A DNA stretch of 64,000 nt from Vibrio bivalvicida (lineage in GTDB: Bacteria > Pseudomonadota > Gammaproteobacteria > Enterobacterales > Vibrionaceae), in the NCBI RefSeq assembly GCF_001399455.2, contig NZ_LLEI02000032.1, positions 423,566 to 487,565 on the forward strand, in the 5' to 3' direction. Within the stretch, counting starts at the first letter, position 1; every line of letters begins with the position of its first letter. A program made the translations under genes and the position numbers. Below are positions 49,137 through 57,655 of this stretch, piece after piece. The notes under the pieces were generated by a model. It was not told the origin of the DNA and searched no databases. It saw nothing but the letters and a program-made list of their open reading frames with translations.

Positions 49137-49541
49137 TTAGTCATCATGCACCATGCCGTAAATGACAATGTTATTGTAACTCACCATACCGACGATTTTC
49201 CCGGCTTCGATGACAGGTGCACGGCTGATACCAAATCGTTCAAATAAGCGTGCGCAGTATTTCACATTCATATCAGGGTCTACCGACATCGCGGGTTTGG
49301 TCATGATCTCATAAATATTGGTCCTGTCTGGCGAGCGATTCTGCGCAAGCACCTTTTTAGCAATATCATTCATCAAAACCAAACCATACTCATCGTCATC
49401 ATTTCGCTTATTGACCACCAACGCCTTAGCCTCGTGGCTACGAGCAAGCTGTATGCCTTCTTTTACCGTTGTTAGGCCATCAATGACCACATAGTTATTC
49501 GTCATTACATCGCGAACTCGAACCTTACTATGTGCTTTCAT
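49137..49541 (-). CDS. CBS-domain protein of the DUF1538 operon
   Basis: 134-residue protein made of a tandem CBS pair: VRDVMTNNYVVIDGLTTVKEGIQ (about 8-30) and YEIMTKPAMSVDPDMNVKYCARLFERFGISRAPVIE (about 84-118). Such pairs bind adenine nucleotides and regulate a partner. Its ATG overlaps the P-II-like stop (ATGA), so it is coupled to that gene. I infer nucleotide-responsive control of the DUF1538 membrane pair. Confidence 0.88.
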   Translation of the reverse strand: MKAHSKVRVRDVMTNNYVVIDGLTTVKEGIQLARSHEAKALVVNKRNDDDEYGLVLMNDIAKKVLAQNRSPDRTNIYEIMTKPAMSVDPDMNVKYCARLFERFGISRAPVIEAGKIVGMVSYNNIVIYGMVHDD

Positions 49542-49888
49542 AATTCATCCTCCACCACTTTGGTTAACCTCTCGACCTGATGCGCCACACCTACGGCATC
49601 CTCAATATCGATCTGGACAGCTATCCCTTGACCAGACTCCTGATCAAATTCACCGACCTCACCAATTGTTTCCAAAATATGCCGAGACAAGTGTTCTTCG
49701 ACCACAAATAACACCACATCTTTCTGCACATCTAAGGTTAGACCAAAAAATGTTTTCTTTTGATTAAGGCCTTCCCCTCTCGCATGGTTGATCACCGTAG
49801 CTCCTGTCGCTCCTGCTTTACGCGCAGCATCAAGAACCACATCGGTTTTACTATCTTCAACAAAAGCTAATAGCAATTTAAAGCGCAT
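49538..49888 (-). CDS. P-II-like regulatory protein
   Basis: 116-residue small alpha/beta protein with ferredoxin-like P-II character: [33 protein letters not shown], then ARGEGLNQKKTFFGLTLDVQKDVVLFVVEE, and the C-terminal EVGEFDQESGQGIAVQIDIEDAVGV. The T-loop is short and lacks the uridylylated Tyr of GlnB. I start at 49888 because GGGAGG is 9 bp upstream; an ATG three codons earlier abuts the Shine-Dalgarno. It overlaps the DUF1538 gene by 11 bp. Probably a small-molecule sensor for the membrane pair. Confidence 0.85.
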   Translation of the reverse strand: MRFKLLLAFVEDSKTDVVLDAARKAGATGATVINHARGEGLNQKKTFFGLTLDVQKDVVLFVVEEHLSRHILETIGEVGEFDQESGQGIAVQIDIEDAVGVAHQVERLTKVVEDEL

Positions 49889-50672
49889 TTTCTTCATCCT
49901 CCCGCTCAGCGTCTTTGTTTAACCACTGAGTGATTTGTGCATACCCCATCACCGAGATCATGGGAAATAAACTGGCAAACGCAATCAATCCAAAACCATC
50001 GATCATGGGGTTACGCCCTGGGACAGTCGATGCCAACCCTAAACCTAACGCTGCAACTAACGGAACAGTAACTGTTGACGTCGTTACCCCTCCCGAATCA
50101 TAAGCAAGAGGGATGATGAGTTTAGGTGCGTAAAACGTTTGTATGACGACAATTACGTAACCAACAATAATGTAATAATGGATAGGGTCTCCGACAACAA
50201 TTCGGTAACTCCCTAAAGAAATCCCCACAGCAACGCCAATAGCCACAGCAATGCGTAATCCATTGACACTGATACTTCCACCTGATACTTGATTGGCTTT
50301 TATTGCCACAGCAATCAGAGAAGGTTCAGCGATTGTGGTACTAAATCCAATAAAGAAAGCAAATAAGTAGACCCAGTAATAGTCCATCCATTCAAAGATG
50401 TCGCCTGTCGAGAGTTTAAAATGTTGAATAAAGCTTGGAGCGGTAAGCTGCTCAGCCATTGTTTCACCCAGTGGAAATAGGGCGAGATCTAAACCAATTA
50501 AAAATAGAGATAAACCAAGAATGACATAAAAGAAGCCAAGGACAACTTTGGGTAGGTTGGCCACCGGGCGGCGAAGAACGGCAAATTGAAAACCAAAGAT
50601 AATCGTCGCAATGGGCAAGACATCAGTAATGGTGCCGACGAAAGTATCTAAGAAATGTGTCCACTCAATCAT
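49878..50672 (-). CDS. DUF1538 membrane protein, second subunit
   Basis: 264-residue protein with about seven hydrophobic segments. Conserved blocks match the first subunit: [30 protein letters not shown], and [27 protein letters not shown] plus [20 protein letters not shown]. Acidic and Gly/Thr-rich signatures in the membrane suggest ion coupling. Its ATG overlaps the first subunit's stop by 4 bp. From memory, DUF1538 pairs (UmpAB of Halomonas) have been reported as Na+(Li+,K+)/H+ antiporters. Confidence 0.88.
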   Translation of the reverse strand: MIEWTHFLDTFVGTITDVLPIATIIFGFQFAVLRRPVANLPKVVLGFFYVILGLSLFLIGLDLALFPLGETMAEQLTAPSFIQHFKLSTGDIFEWMDYYWVYLFAFFIGFSTTIAEPSLIAVAIKANQVSGGSISVNGLRIAVAIGVAVGISLGSYRIVVGDPIHYYIIVGYVIVVIQTFYAPKLIIPLAYDSGGVTTSTVTVPLVAALGLGLASTVPGRNPMIDGFGLIAFASLFPMISVMGYAQITQWLNKDAEREDEENAL

Positions 50673-51403
50673 GCCACCACCATGCCATAGACCATAACAA
50701 ACATCATCGGAAGCAAAGAGGCAAATGCAATCAGACCAAAACCATCGGTCATCGGATTGCGCCCTTTAATGGCGGATGCAAGTCCAACCCCAAGCGCGGT
50801 CACAAGAGGCACAGTGATCGTCGATGTCGTAACACCACCAGAGTCGTAAGCCACCCCTATAATACTCTGGGGTGCAAACATGGTTAGAATGACCACACCA
50901 ATGTATCCTCCAATGATCATGTATTGAATCGGCCAACCTTTTAGAATTCTCAACACACCGAGTAGTATGGCAATACCGACCGATAATGCGACGGTATAGC
51001 GTAGACCGTTAGCGTAATCCTCCATCGACTCTTCGTTGTGAAGGATCATCCCCCCTTCGGCAGCCACTTCCGCTGCCTCATCCGCAACTGCTGTTAAAGC
51101 AGGTTCAGCCACTGTGGTTCCAAACCCTAAACAAAAGGCAAATATCAACAACCAGAACACACTGCCTTTACGTGCGAAAGCTTGCGCCATTGTCTCACCG
51201 ATGGGAAACAAACCCATCTCTAGACCGAAGATAAAGAACGTCAAACCAAAGACGACTAATACAAGACCAAACAAAATGGATAATAGATTGGGAAGAGGCT
51301 CTTGCAGAACAACAAGCTGAAAGAATGCAATTACAACAATAATTGGCGTAAGATCCCGCAAACTCCCTAATAGCGCTTTAATCAGCGCTGTCATTGCTTC
51401 CAC
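50669..51403 (-). CDS. DUF1538 membrane protein, first subunit
   Basis: 244-residue membrane protein, paralogous to its partner: [65 protein letters not shown] and [21 protein letters not shown] start at GTG 51403, which has AGGAGG 4 bp upstream; the ATG three codons later is 13 bp from it and the longer reading puts the Shine-Dalgarno inside the gene. It is the first gene of DUF1538-DUF1538-P-II-CBS, divergent from yfcH. Confidence 0.86.
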   Translation of the reverse strand: MEAMTALIKALLGSLRDLTPIIVVIAFFQLVVLQEPLPNLLSILFGLVLVVFGLTFFIFGLEMGLFPIGETMAQAFARKGSVFWLLIFAFCLGFGTTVAEPALTAVADEAAEVAAEGGMILHNEESMEDYANGLRYTVALSVGIAILLGVLRILKGWPIQYMIIGGYIGVVILTMFAPQSIIGVAYDSGGVTTSTITVPLVTALGVGLASAIKGRNPMTDGFGLIAFASLLPMMFVMVYGMVVA

Positions 51404-51534
51404 TGAACCTCCTTGTTCTTCAGCTAACACTCAATCTATTCATTAGCATGGCAAACAAATTGGCTTTCTGATGTGATATCTGCAACGTCGAACGGGATAA
51501 ACGTAACAAAATGTGAATTTTGTGATATTGCCAC

Positions 51535-51546
51535 ATGTGATCACAT
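51535..51546. promoter_or_regulatory. Palindrome between yfcH and the DUF1538 operon
   Basis: Perfect 12-bp palindrome ATGTGATCACAT, preceded within 30 bp by two more TGTGA words. It resembles a CRP half-site pair but with no spacer, so CRP is doubtful. It sits in the 230-bp divergent gap and could serve either side. Confidence 0.4.
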
Positions 51547-51633
51547 TTGCCGCTAAGTAACTATAATTAGTAACAATAGTTCACTATGGTTAATATTGGA
51601 CTTGTCTGCTGTGCGTAATGAGAAGGATTGAAA

Positions 51634-52548
51634 ATGAAGGTATTGCTCACCGGGGGAACTGGCTTTATTGGTCGAGAGCTACTCAAACATTTAACGACCC
51701 ATGAAGTAGTACTGCTTACCCGCGAACCTCGACAAGCAAAATCTACTCTAAACCATACTGATGTGGGCAATGTCACCTACATTTCCTCATTAGATGATTT
51801 TCATCACCTTAATGACTTCGATGCTGTTATCAATCTCGCCGGAGAGCCCATTGCAGATAAACGCTGGACCAAAAAACAGAAGCAAACCATCTGTGACAGC
51901 CGATGGAAGCTAACAGAAAAACTCGTCGAACTCATTCACGCAAGTACTACACCACCCGAAGTGCTGATTAGTGGTTCTGCTGTTGGCTACTACGGAGATC
52001 AACAAGAACACCCTTTCGATGAAAGCTTACACGTCAATAGCCTGGGGTTTCCTCATCACGTTTGTAGTCGCTGGGAACAGATCGCTAATCGAGCCCGTTC
52101 AGAAATGACCCGGGTATGTATTTTACGCACAGGCGTAGTTCTTGCCCCACAAGGTGGCGCGCTATTAAAAATGTTACCTCCTTACCGTTTAGGTTTAGGG
52201 GGTCCGTTAGGTCACGGACGTCAATACATGCCATGGATTCATATGCTAGATATGGTTCGCGGCATTATCTACCTACTCGAAACGTCTCATGCTCACGGAG
52301 AATTTAACCTCTGCGCTCCTCACCCGGTTCCAAATAAACAATTCAGCCAAACCTTGGCCAAAACACTCAAGCGTCCACACCTTCTGCGCACGCCTAAATG
52401 GGTAATGTCGATGGCGATGGGAGAAAGCTCGGTTCTACTGTTTGACAGTATTAGGGCCAAGCCCAAGAAATTAACCGAACTAGGATTTCGATTCAGTTAC
52501 TCACGCCTTGAGCCTGCGCTAAAAAACTTGTTACAACACCATGAATAA
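51634..52548 (+). CDS. yfcH: TIGR01777-type NAD(P)-binding epimerase YfcH
   Basis: 304-residue short-chain dehydrogenase-like protein of the SDR39U1 group. The nucleotide loop is LTGGTGFIGRELLKHL near the N-terminus; INLAGEPIADKRWTKKQK and the catalytic-region SAVGYYG follow, and LRTGVVLAPQGGALLKMLPPYRLGLGGPLG is diagnostic. Function is unproven. The ATG at 51634 follows GAAGGA. Confidence 0.93.
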   Translation: MKVLLTGGTGFIGRELLKHLTTHEVVLLTREPRQAKSTLNHTDVGNVTYISSLDDFHHLNDFDAVINLAGEPIADKRWTKKQKQTICDSRWKLTEKLVELIHASTTPPEVLISGSAVGYYGDQQEHPFDESLHVNSLGFPHHVCSRWEQIANRARSEMTRVCILRTGVVLAPQGGALLKMLPPYRLGLGGPLGHGRQYMPWIHMLDMVRGIIYLLETSHAHGEFNLCAPHPVPNKQFSQTLAKTLKRPHLLRTPKWVMSMAMGESSVLLFDSIRAKPKKLTELGFRFSYSRLEPALKNLLQHHE

Positions 52549-52594
52549 TCCAGTAACCTAGATCCAATTAAGAAATTCAATGGGTTAGATCGCT

Positions 52595-53422
52595 ATGGGT
52601 AAATCTATATTAATTACTGGCTGTTCGACCGGAATTGGCTATGTCTGTGCCCACGCTCTACACAAGCATGGCTACCAAGTTGTGGCTTCCTGTCGCCAAC
52701 AAAAAGACGTCGAAAGGCTGCAAGCAGAAGGACTCACCTGCATCCAGATGGATCTCGCAGACAGCCAGAGCATTAGCAGAGGTGTAGAGCAAGCATTAGC
52801 ACTCACCAATGGCAAGCTTGACGCTTTATTTAATAATGGTGCTTATGGACAACCTGGAGCATTAGAAGATCTACCCACTGATGGTTTGAGAGAACAGTTC
52901 GAAACCAACTTTTTTGGCTGGCACCAATTAGTATATGAGCTCCTACCAACTATGCGTAAACAGGGTTATGGTCGAATTGTTCAAAATAGTTCCGTGCTCG
53001 GCTTTGCTGCAATGAAATATCGCGGTGCATACAACGCCTCCAAGTTTGCTATTGAAGGTTGGAGCGACACTTTAAGGCTTGAGTTAATGGATAGCGACAT
53101 TCATATTAGCCTGATTGAGCCAGGACCGATTGAAACAGAATTTCGCGCTAACGCCTTACTGGCTTTTAAGCGCTGGATATCCATTGAAGGCAGTGCTCAT
53201 GAACAGCAGTATCGCCAGCAGTTACAAAGACTGAGCAACGAAAACTCAAATAATGCCTTTGTCTTACCTGCTGAATCTTGCATTGAGCCGCTAATCCATG
53301 CTCTTGAAGCGAAAAAACCAAAGATTCGTTACCGAATTACCACTCCAACCAAAGTATTTTCGGTGTTAAAGCGCCTACTTCCTAGCCGAATTTTGGACAA
53401 AATATTGCGACAAGCTGCCTGA
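52595..53422 (+). CDS. SDR-family oxidoreductase (YbbO-like)
   Basis: 275-residue classical short-chain dehydrogenase. Cofactor motif ITGCSTGIGYVCA at residues 7-19, NNGAYG, catalytic Ser in NSSVLGFAA and YxxxK as YNASKFA. Sequence and neighbourhood (cnoX/ybbN and qmcA follow) match E. coli YbbO, an NADP-dependent aldehyde reductase. It starts 46 bp after yfcH. Confidence 0.88.
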   Translation: MGKSILITGCSTGIGYVCAHALHKHGYQVVASCRQQKDVERLQAEGLTCIQMDLADSQSISRGVEQALALTNGKLDALFNNGAYGQPGALEDLPTDGLREQFETNFFGWHQLVYELLPTMRKQGYGRIVQNSSVLGFAAMKYRGAYNASKFAIEGWSDTLRLELMDSDIHISLIEPGPIETEFRANALLAFKRWISIEGSAHEQQYRQQLQRLSNENSNNAFVLPAESCIEPLIHALEAKKPKIRYRITTPTKVFSVLKRLLPSRILDKILRQAA

Positions 53423-53526
53423 TACTTTCTGCAGTTTTGTAATTATTCCGTAACAATATGAGGTTAGATTAACACTCAGGGCAAGCCCTAGTTACAAAAT
53501 TCAAGCGTTACATTCGGAATAACAAC

Positions 53527-53592
53527 ATGACTTTAAACCAGTTAAACTGGCTGAGTGTGGGTGTTGCGCTAACCTTGTTTATCGTTTTATAG
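53527..53592 (+). CDS. Candidate 21-residue membrane peptide
   Basis: Short open frame MTLNQLNWLSVGVALTLFIVL, ending in a strongly hydrophobic stretch. GGAA lies 9-12 bp upstream of the ATG. It is preceded by about 100 bp of AT-rich DNA after the SDR gene and followed at once by a strong terminator (53624), so it would be on its own transcript or the end of the SDR transcript. It could be a small membrane protein or a leader; I have no homologue in mind. Confidence 0.45.
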   Translation: MTLNQLNWLSVGVALTLFIVL

Positions 53593-53623
53593 ACACCTTC
53601 GCTTACCCACTTTGGGGAACATC

Positions 53624-53656
53624 AACGCCGCCGCTACAGGCGGTGTTTTTGTTTTG
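53624..53656 (+). terminator. Terminator upstream of cnoX
   Basis: AACGCCGCC/GGCGGTGTT stem (one G:T) followed by TTTTGTTTTG. It closes the SDR/small-ORF unit; the rest of 53423-53743 has no other recognised element. Confidence 0.9.
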
Positions 53657-53743
53657 ATGACTTTTAATTCAAGCCCTTACCTTGAACTCTCCCTTCACAG
53701 CCCATATCTTTGGCTTATAGACTAAGTCGCAAGGAATACGTAG

Positions 53744-54598
53744 ATGCAATCTCCATTTATTGTCGAGCTAAATGAACAGAACTTCCGCCAAGTGCTTGAA
53801 GGGTCGATGCAAACTCCTGTACTCATCCACTTTTGGGCACCGATGAGCGAAGAAAGTGCGCAAGTGATACCTGACCTGCAAATGCTAGCGCAGCAATATA
53901 ACGGAGCCTTCACATTAGCTCTTTTGAACTGCGAACAAGAGCAAGCAATCGCAAGCCAATTTGGTGTACAAGCACTACCAACCATCGCTTTATTCGTTAA
54001 TGGCCAGCCTGTTGATGGACTTGGAGGCCCCCAACCCATACCTGCCATTCAGCAGATGTTAGCTAAACACCTTCCTAGTCAAGACGAGCTAAATTTAAAA
54101 CAGGCCCTAGAGCTAATCCAAACCGGCCAGCACTCGCAGGCTCTGCCACTACTAGAAGCTTTGGCAGAAGAGCTGAAACAAAAAGGCGATGTGAAACTTG
54201 CTCTGGCTGATTGCTACCTAGAAACACAAAACTATGATCAGGCGAAAACCATTCTTGAAGTTATCCCACTTGAATATCAAGACAACTATTACAAAGGTTT
54301 AGTCGCAAAACTAGAGTTGCATGCTCAGGCAGCCAATAGCCCTGAGATTCAATCATTAGAACAAGCTTTAGCGCAAAACCCTAGCGACTTAAAGCTAAGC
54401 AACGAGCTAGCATTAAACTACCACCAAGTGAACCGAGACGAAGAAGCCTTAGAGTTACTTTGGAATATCCTGCGTAGCGATCTGGGTGCCTTAGATAATG
54501 AAATCAAGAAATCTTTCATGGATATTTTGGCAGCTCTTGGTCAGGGGAATCCAATCGCGGGTAAATATCGTCGTCAGCTTTATTCCATTCTGTATTAG
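53744..54598 (+). CDS. ybbN: Thioredoxin-fold co-chaperone CnoX/YbbN
   Basis: 284-residue holdase that hands clients to GroEL and DnaK. The N-terminal thioredoxin fold (about 1-105) shows FWAPMSEESAQV where active thioredoxins have WAPWCGPC, so both redox cysteines are missing; E. coli keeps one. TPR-like repeats follow (about 115-280). A terminator follows before qmcA. Confidence 0.93.
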   Translation: MQSPFIVELNEQNFRQVLEGSMQTPVLIHFWAPMSEESAQVIPDLQMLAQQYNGAFTLALLNCEQEQAIASQFGVQALPTIALFVNGQPVDGLGGPQPIPAIQQMLAKHLPSQDELNLKQALELIQTGQHSQALPLLEALAEELKQKGDVKLALADCYLETQNYDQAKTILEVIPLEYQDNYYKGLVAKLELHAQAANSPEIQSLEQALAQNPSDLKLSNELALNYHQVNRDEEALELLWNILRSDLGALDNEIKKSFMDILAALGQGNPIAGKYRRQLYSILY

Positions 54599-54618
54599 TG
54601 CATTCCAAATCATAGACT

Positions 54619-54647
54619 TAAAGCCGGTTACCCCCGGCTTTATTTTT
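54619..54647 (+). terminator. Terminator after ybbN
   Basis: AAAGCCGG/CCGGCTTT stem with a 6-nt loop, followed by ATTTTTG, 20 bp after the stop. Confidence 0.9.
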
Positions 54648-54739
54648 GCCCAAATTTCACTCAACTTCTCACTTCTGCCATTGTCACCAGCTCTATGATA
54701 GGCAACAATCAATAGACAATTCTCATAAGGAACTCAGAA

Positions 54740-55663
54740 ATGGCTATTGACTCATTGATTACTATCGGCGTCTTTCTCATTGTTGTGATTGCGCTGATTA
54801 TCGCAGGTGTAAAAACTGTCCCTCAAGGCAACAACTGGACCGTCGAGCGATTTGGTCGCTATACCCATACCCTAAAACCAGGTTTAAACATCATCATTCC
54901 TTTCATTGATGGCATTGGTCATAAGATAAATATGATGGAGCGCGTTCTAGATATCCCTGCTCAAGAAGTTATCTCCAAAGACAACGCCAATGTCACTATC
55001 GACGCAGTCTGTTTTGTACAAGTTATCGACGCTGCTCAAGCTGCATATGAGGTCAATGACCTTCAACATGCGATTCGCAATTTGACGCTGACTAATATTC
55101 GTACTGTCTTGGGTTCAATGGAACTCGACGAAATGCTCAGTCAACGCGATATGATCAATACCAAGCTGCTATCAATTGTCGACGAAGCGACGAACCCTTG
55201 GGGGGTTAAAGTCACTCGTATCGAAATCAAAGATGTACAGCCACCATCTGACCTTACCGCGGCCATGAATGCACAAATGAAAGCTGAGCGTAATAAACGT
55301 GCTGAAGTACTTGAAGCGGAAGGTATTCGTCAGGCTGAAATTTTACGTGCCGAAGGTCATAAACAGTCTGAAATTTTAAAAGCTGAAGGTGATAAGCAAG
55401 CGGCAATTCTTCAAGCAGAAGCTCGTGAACGTGCAGCTGAAGCTGAAGCGCGTGCAACAACGATGGTTTCTGAAGCGATTGCCAAAGGTGACATGCAAGC
55501 AGTAAATTACTTTATTGCTCAGGGCTATACCGAGGCAATCAAGTCAATCGGCCAAGCAGAAAACGGTAAAATCATTATGCTGCCTCTTGAAGCAACGGGC
55601 CTAATGGGTTCAGTTGCAGGTATCGCCGAAATGTTCAAGCACTCCGACAACTCAACTAAGTGA
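54740..55663 (+). CDS. qmcA: SPFH/stomatin-family protein QmcA
   Basis: 307-residue inner-membrane protein of the SPFH group, implicated in membrane microdomains and protease control (partner of FtsH in E. coli). A transmembrane helix spans about residues 7-23; the SPFH domain runs from about 30 to 190. The C-terminal part is a coiled coil made of [24 protein letters not shown] repeats (about 195-235). The next gene, NfeD-type, is the usual operon partner. Confidence 0.95.
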   Translation: MAIDSLITIGVFLIVVIALIIAGVKTVPQGNNWTVERFGRYTHTLKPGLNIIIPFIDGIGHKINMMERVLDIPAQEVISKDNANVTIDAVCFVQVIDAAQAAYEVNDLQHAIRNLTLTNIRTVLGSMELDEMLSQRDMINTKLLSIVDEATNPWGVKVTRIEIKDVQPPSDLTAAMNAQMKAERNKRAEVLEAEGIRQAEILRAEGHKQSEILKAEGDKQAAILQAEARERAAEAEARATTMVSEAIAKGDMQAVNYFIAQGYTEAIKSIGQAENGKIIMLPLEATGLMGSVAGIAEMFKHSDNSTK

Positions 55664-55670
55664 GGCCAAG

Positions 55671-56126
55671 GTGTTTGAATTGTTAGACAGCATCAATCAC
55701 TGGCACTGGTTAGCTTTCGGGCTAACCTTACTCGCTTTTGAAATACTCGGGACCGCGGGTTATTTTTTGTGGTTAGGTTTATCAGCTTTGATAGTCGGTG
55801 CCTTACTTACGCTTATTCCAATGAGCTGGCAGCTCCAATGGATTGCATTTGCCGCTTTTGCATTAATGACAACTTGGCTGTGGTGGAGAAGACAATTTAA
55901 ATCCGACAAAAAGTCCGATGCCAACCGTGAACTTAATCAAAAAAGTAAGCAGTTGGTTGGTCAAATCATTCGCCTTGATGAGGATTTTCCAGCAGGAAAA
56001 GGTCGCTTAAAGGTGGGTGACACCACCTGGAGTGCTCAATCAGTTAGTACGATTAGTGCCGGTCAACAAGTTGAAATCACGAAAGTGAATGGCATCATTT
56101 TAACGATAAAGCCACATGATAATTAG
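55671..56126 (+). CDS. ybbJ: NfeD-family protein YbbJ
   Basis: 151-residue protein with two to three membrane helices (about 12-70) and a C-terminal OB fold (about 95-148, QLVGQIIRLDEDFPAGKGRLKVGDTTWSA). I start at GTG 55671, which has TGAGG 5 bp upstream, 7 bp after qmcA; the longer reading is inside qmcA. NfeD proteins work with SPFH partners. Confidence 0.9.
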   Translation: MFELLDSINHWHWLAFGLTLLAFEILGTAGYFLWLGLSALIVGALLTLIPMSWQLQWIAFAAFALMTTWLWWRRQFKSDKKSDANRELNQKSKQLVGQIIRLDEDFPAGKGRLKVGDTTWSAQSVSTISAGQQVEITKVNGIILTIKPHDN

Positions 56127-56456
56127 ACTAATCACTTTAATATACGCGTTATAATTGTTTTTAATTAAAATTAAGTTGGTAACTAGTTAAAGAAACTATA
56201 TTTTTTTAGTTTAATTCGAGAAATTAAGTATTTAACTAGTTATCTAATTACATAAATATATCCGTTCTTAAATTCCAGCCCTTAAAATAATATTCCAAAC
56301 TTTCATACATTTAAAAGTAACCTATTATTTCGACCCCCAACTTAATAAACTTTAAAAAATTTGATTTTTTGCAATTATTTTTGATCCTTCGTGGTCTATT
56401 GCCATACTAGTCAGTATCTCTGACTAGGAGATTATTTGGTAAATGGAGAATACGTT
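56127..56456. other. AT-rich intergenic region
   Basis: 330 bp, unusually AT-rich (long A/T tracts at 56150-56370). At its end CTAGTCA/TGACTAG forms a 7-bp hairpin (56407-56427) just before the Shine-Dalgarno of the next gene. No gene is supported. Confidence 0.6.
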
Positions 56457-56624
56457 ATGAGAAAACTAGCTTCAATATTGGTCGGTTTAATGTTCAGCGC
56501 TGCTGTTTTAGCAGGTAATGGAAGTGGTCAAACAGGGCCAAATGTAGAGTGTGAATTAAAAGATGGCAAGGTGCGTTATATTCCTATTATGATTTGTAAA
56601 GCAGAAGGCGGGAAGGTTTTATAG
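56457..56624 (+). CDS. Small secreted peptide (55 residues)
   Basis: Starts MRKLASILVGLMFSAAVLAG at 56457 after GGAG. A signal peptide of about 20 residues leaves a 35-residue mature peptide, NGSGQTGPNVECELKDGKVR YIPIMICKAEGGKVL, with two cysteines. A strong bidirectional terminator follows. Function unknown. The isolated setting, hairpin before the Shine-Dalgarno and AT-rich upstream region suggest a regulated small gene. Confidence 0.65.
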   Translation: MRKLASILVGLMFSAAVLAGNGSGQTGPNVECELKDGKVRYIPIMICKAEGGKVL

Positions 56625-56672
56625 ACCAAAGCTCATTCTACTACAATAGAATACTCTCGCTTAACCTGAATG

Positions 56673-56704
56673 TTAAAAGGAACCATATCGGTTCCTTTTA
56701 ATTT
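56673..56704. terminator. Bidirectional terminator
   Basis: Perfect 12-bp stem TTAAAAGGAACC/GGTTCCTTTTAA with loop ATATC, between the small peptide gene and the convergent lipoprotein gene. Confidence 0.92.
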
Positions 56705-56712
56705 CAATCAGT

Positions 56713-57519
56713 CTATTTATTGATCAGCTCAACCAATATCGTTTTCTTTTCAGATTCGCTGGCTTTGTTAAACCAGTAAGAGAACATTTGCTCAGCCTGA
56801 TCGACTGTTTCTAGTTTAGCCTCTGAGTTCTTACGATTGGAAACCGCCCAGTTTGTTACACTTTCTTGCTGCTTTTCGTCAAGCTGTTCATACCAATACA
56901 TCGCCATCTCTTGTGGCTTAGACTTCTCAGTTGAATCTTGGGCAATCGCAGTTGTTGCAACAACTGGCGCTACGATTGTTGCTGCACTTGGCGCTGGCTT
57001 ATTATCTACACTATTTCTAATTGCTTTGATGTAACCTGCTGCTACGTCAAATATCACTTTATTTTGTTCAGATGAAGCTAAAGAAAACCTGAGTCCATAC
57101 TGCTCTCCCTTTACTAGAGATTCTTCTGAAACATCAAACTTAAAGTATTGTCTTTGCGTACAAATGTCGCTACAAGTTTCAGCGGTAGGAGCTAGAGATT
57201 TAAGGGCAACTTTTTTACCATCAACTTCTGCATACTTATATTCGCTATAGTTTTTAAAGTATTTGACTTCCATGACAATAAATGAACTTGGCACTGAGCT
57301 CTGCCCATGCGGAACAACGTAATTTAATGCCAAAGTAGATTGAGTAAGCTGAGTTCCTTTACTTGCTTCAACGTCAGGCGACAGAGATTTTCCTTCGACT
57401 AAACTATAATTTTGTTTTGTTTCTACCTGAGCAACAACATCAGTAAAACTACTACTAGAATCCAATGTGGTGCAGCCAACCATCAACGCGATTAGAGATA
57501 CAACTAAACACTTTTTCAT
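56713..57519 (-). CDS. Lipoprotein of unknown function
   Basis: 268-residue precursor with lipobox MVGC (Cys16). A middle segment has a Cys pair (ETCSDICTQ), and a Pro/Ala/Val-rich linker (about 175-200) leads to a helical C-terminus, MYWYEQLDEKQQESVTNWAV. That C-terminal motif recalls DUF2057 proteins such as the one at 33254; the N-terminal part does not. It lies 136 bp downstream of a porin on the same strand. Confidence 0.75.
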   Translation of the reverse strand: MKKCLVVSLIALMVGCTTLDSSSSFTDVVAQVETKQNYSLVEGKSLSPDVEASKGTQLTQSTLALNYVVPHGQSSVPSSFIVMEVKYFKNYSEYKYAEVDGKKVALKSLAPTAETCSDICTQRQYFKFDVSEESLVKGEQYGLRFSLASSEQNKVIFDVAAGYIKAIRNSVDNKPAPSAATIVAPVVATTAIAQDSTEKSKPQEMAMYWYEQLDEKQQESVTNWAVSNRKNSEAKLETVDQAEQMFSYWFNKASESEKKTILVELINK

Positions 57520-57599
57520 ATTAATTCCCTATTTGAAAACTTCTCTATATTACAAACATTTAACTAATTTCGACAGAGAGTTACTCCACACATTAAAGA

Positions 57600-57630
57600 C
57601 TAAAACGCTGGCCTGTAAAGACCAGCGTAA
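57600..57630 (-). terminator. Terminator after porin copy 2
   Basis: ACGCTGG/CCAGCGT stem followed by TTTTAG on the minus strand, 28 bp after the porin stop. Confidence 0.75.
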
Positions 57631-57655
57631 AGACAGTAAGCAGTTAGGCTCTCAA

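Noticed and set aside
49137..51403. Anti-phage defence system
   Set aside because: The four genes read as a membrane transporter with metabolic sensors; no nuclease, toxin, helicase or defence-type domain is visible, and flanks are core genes.
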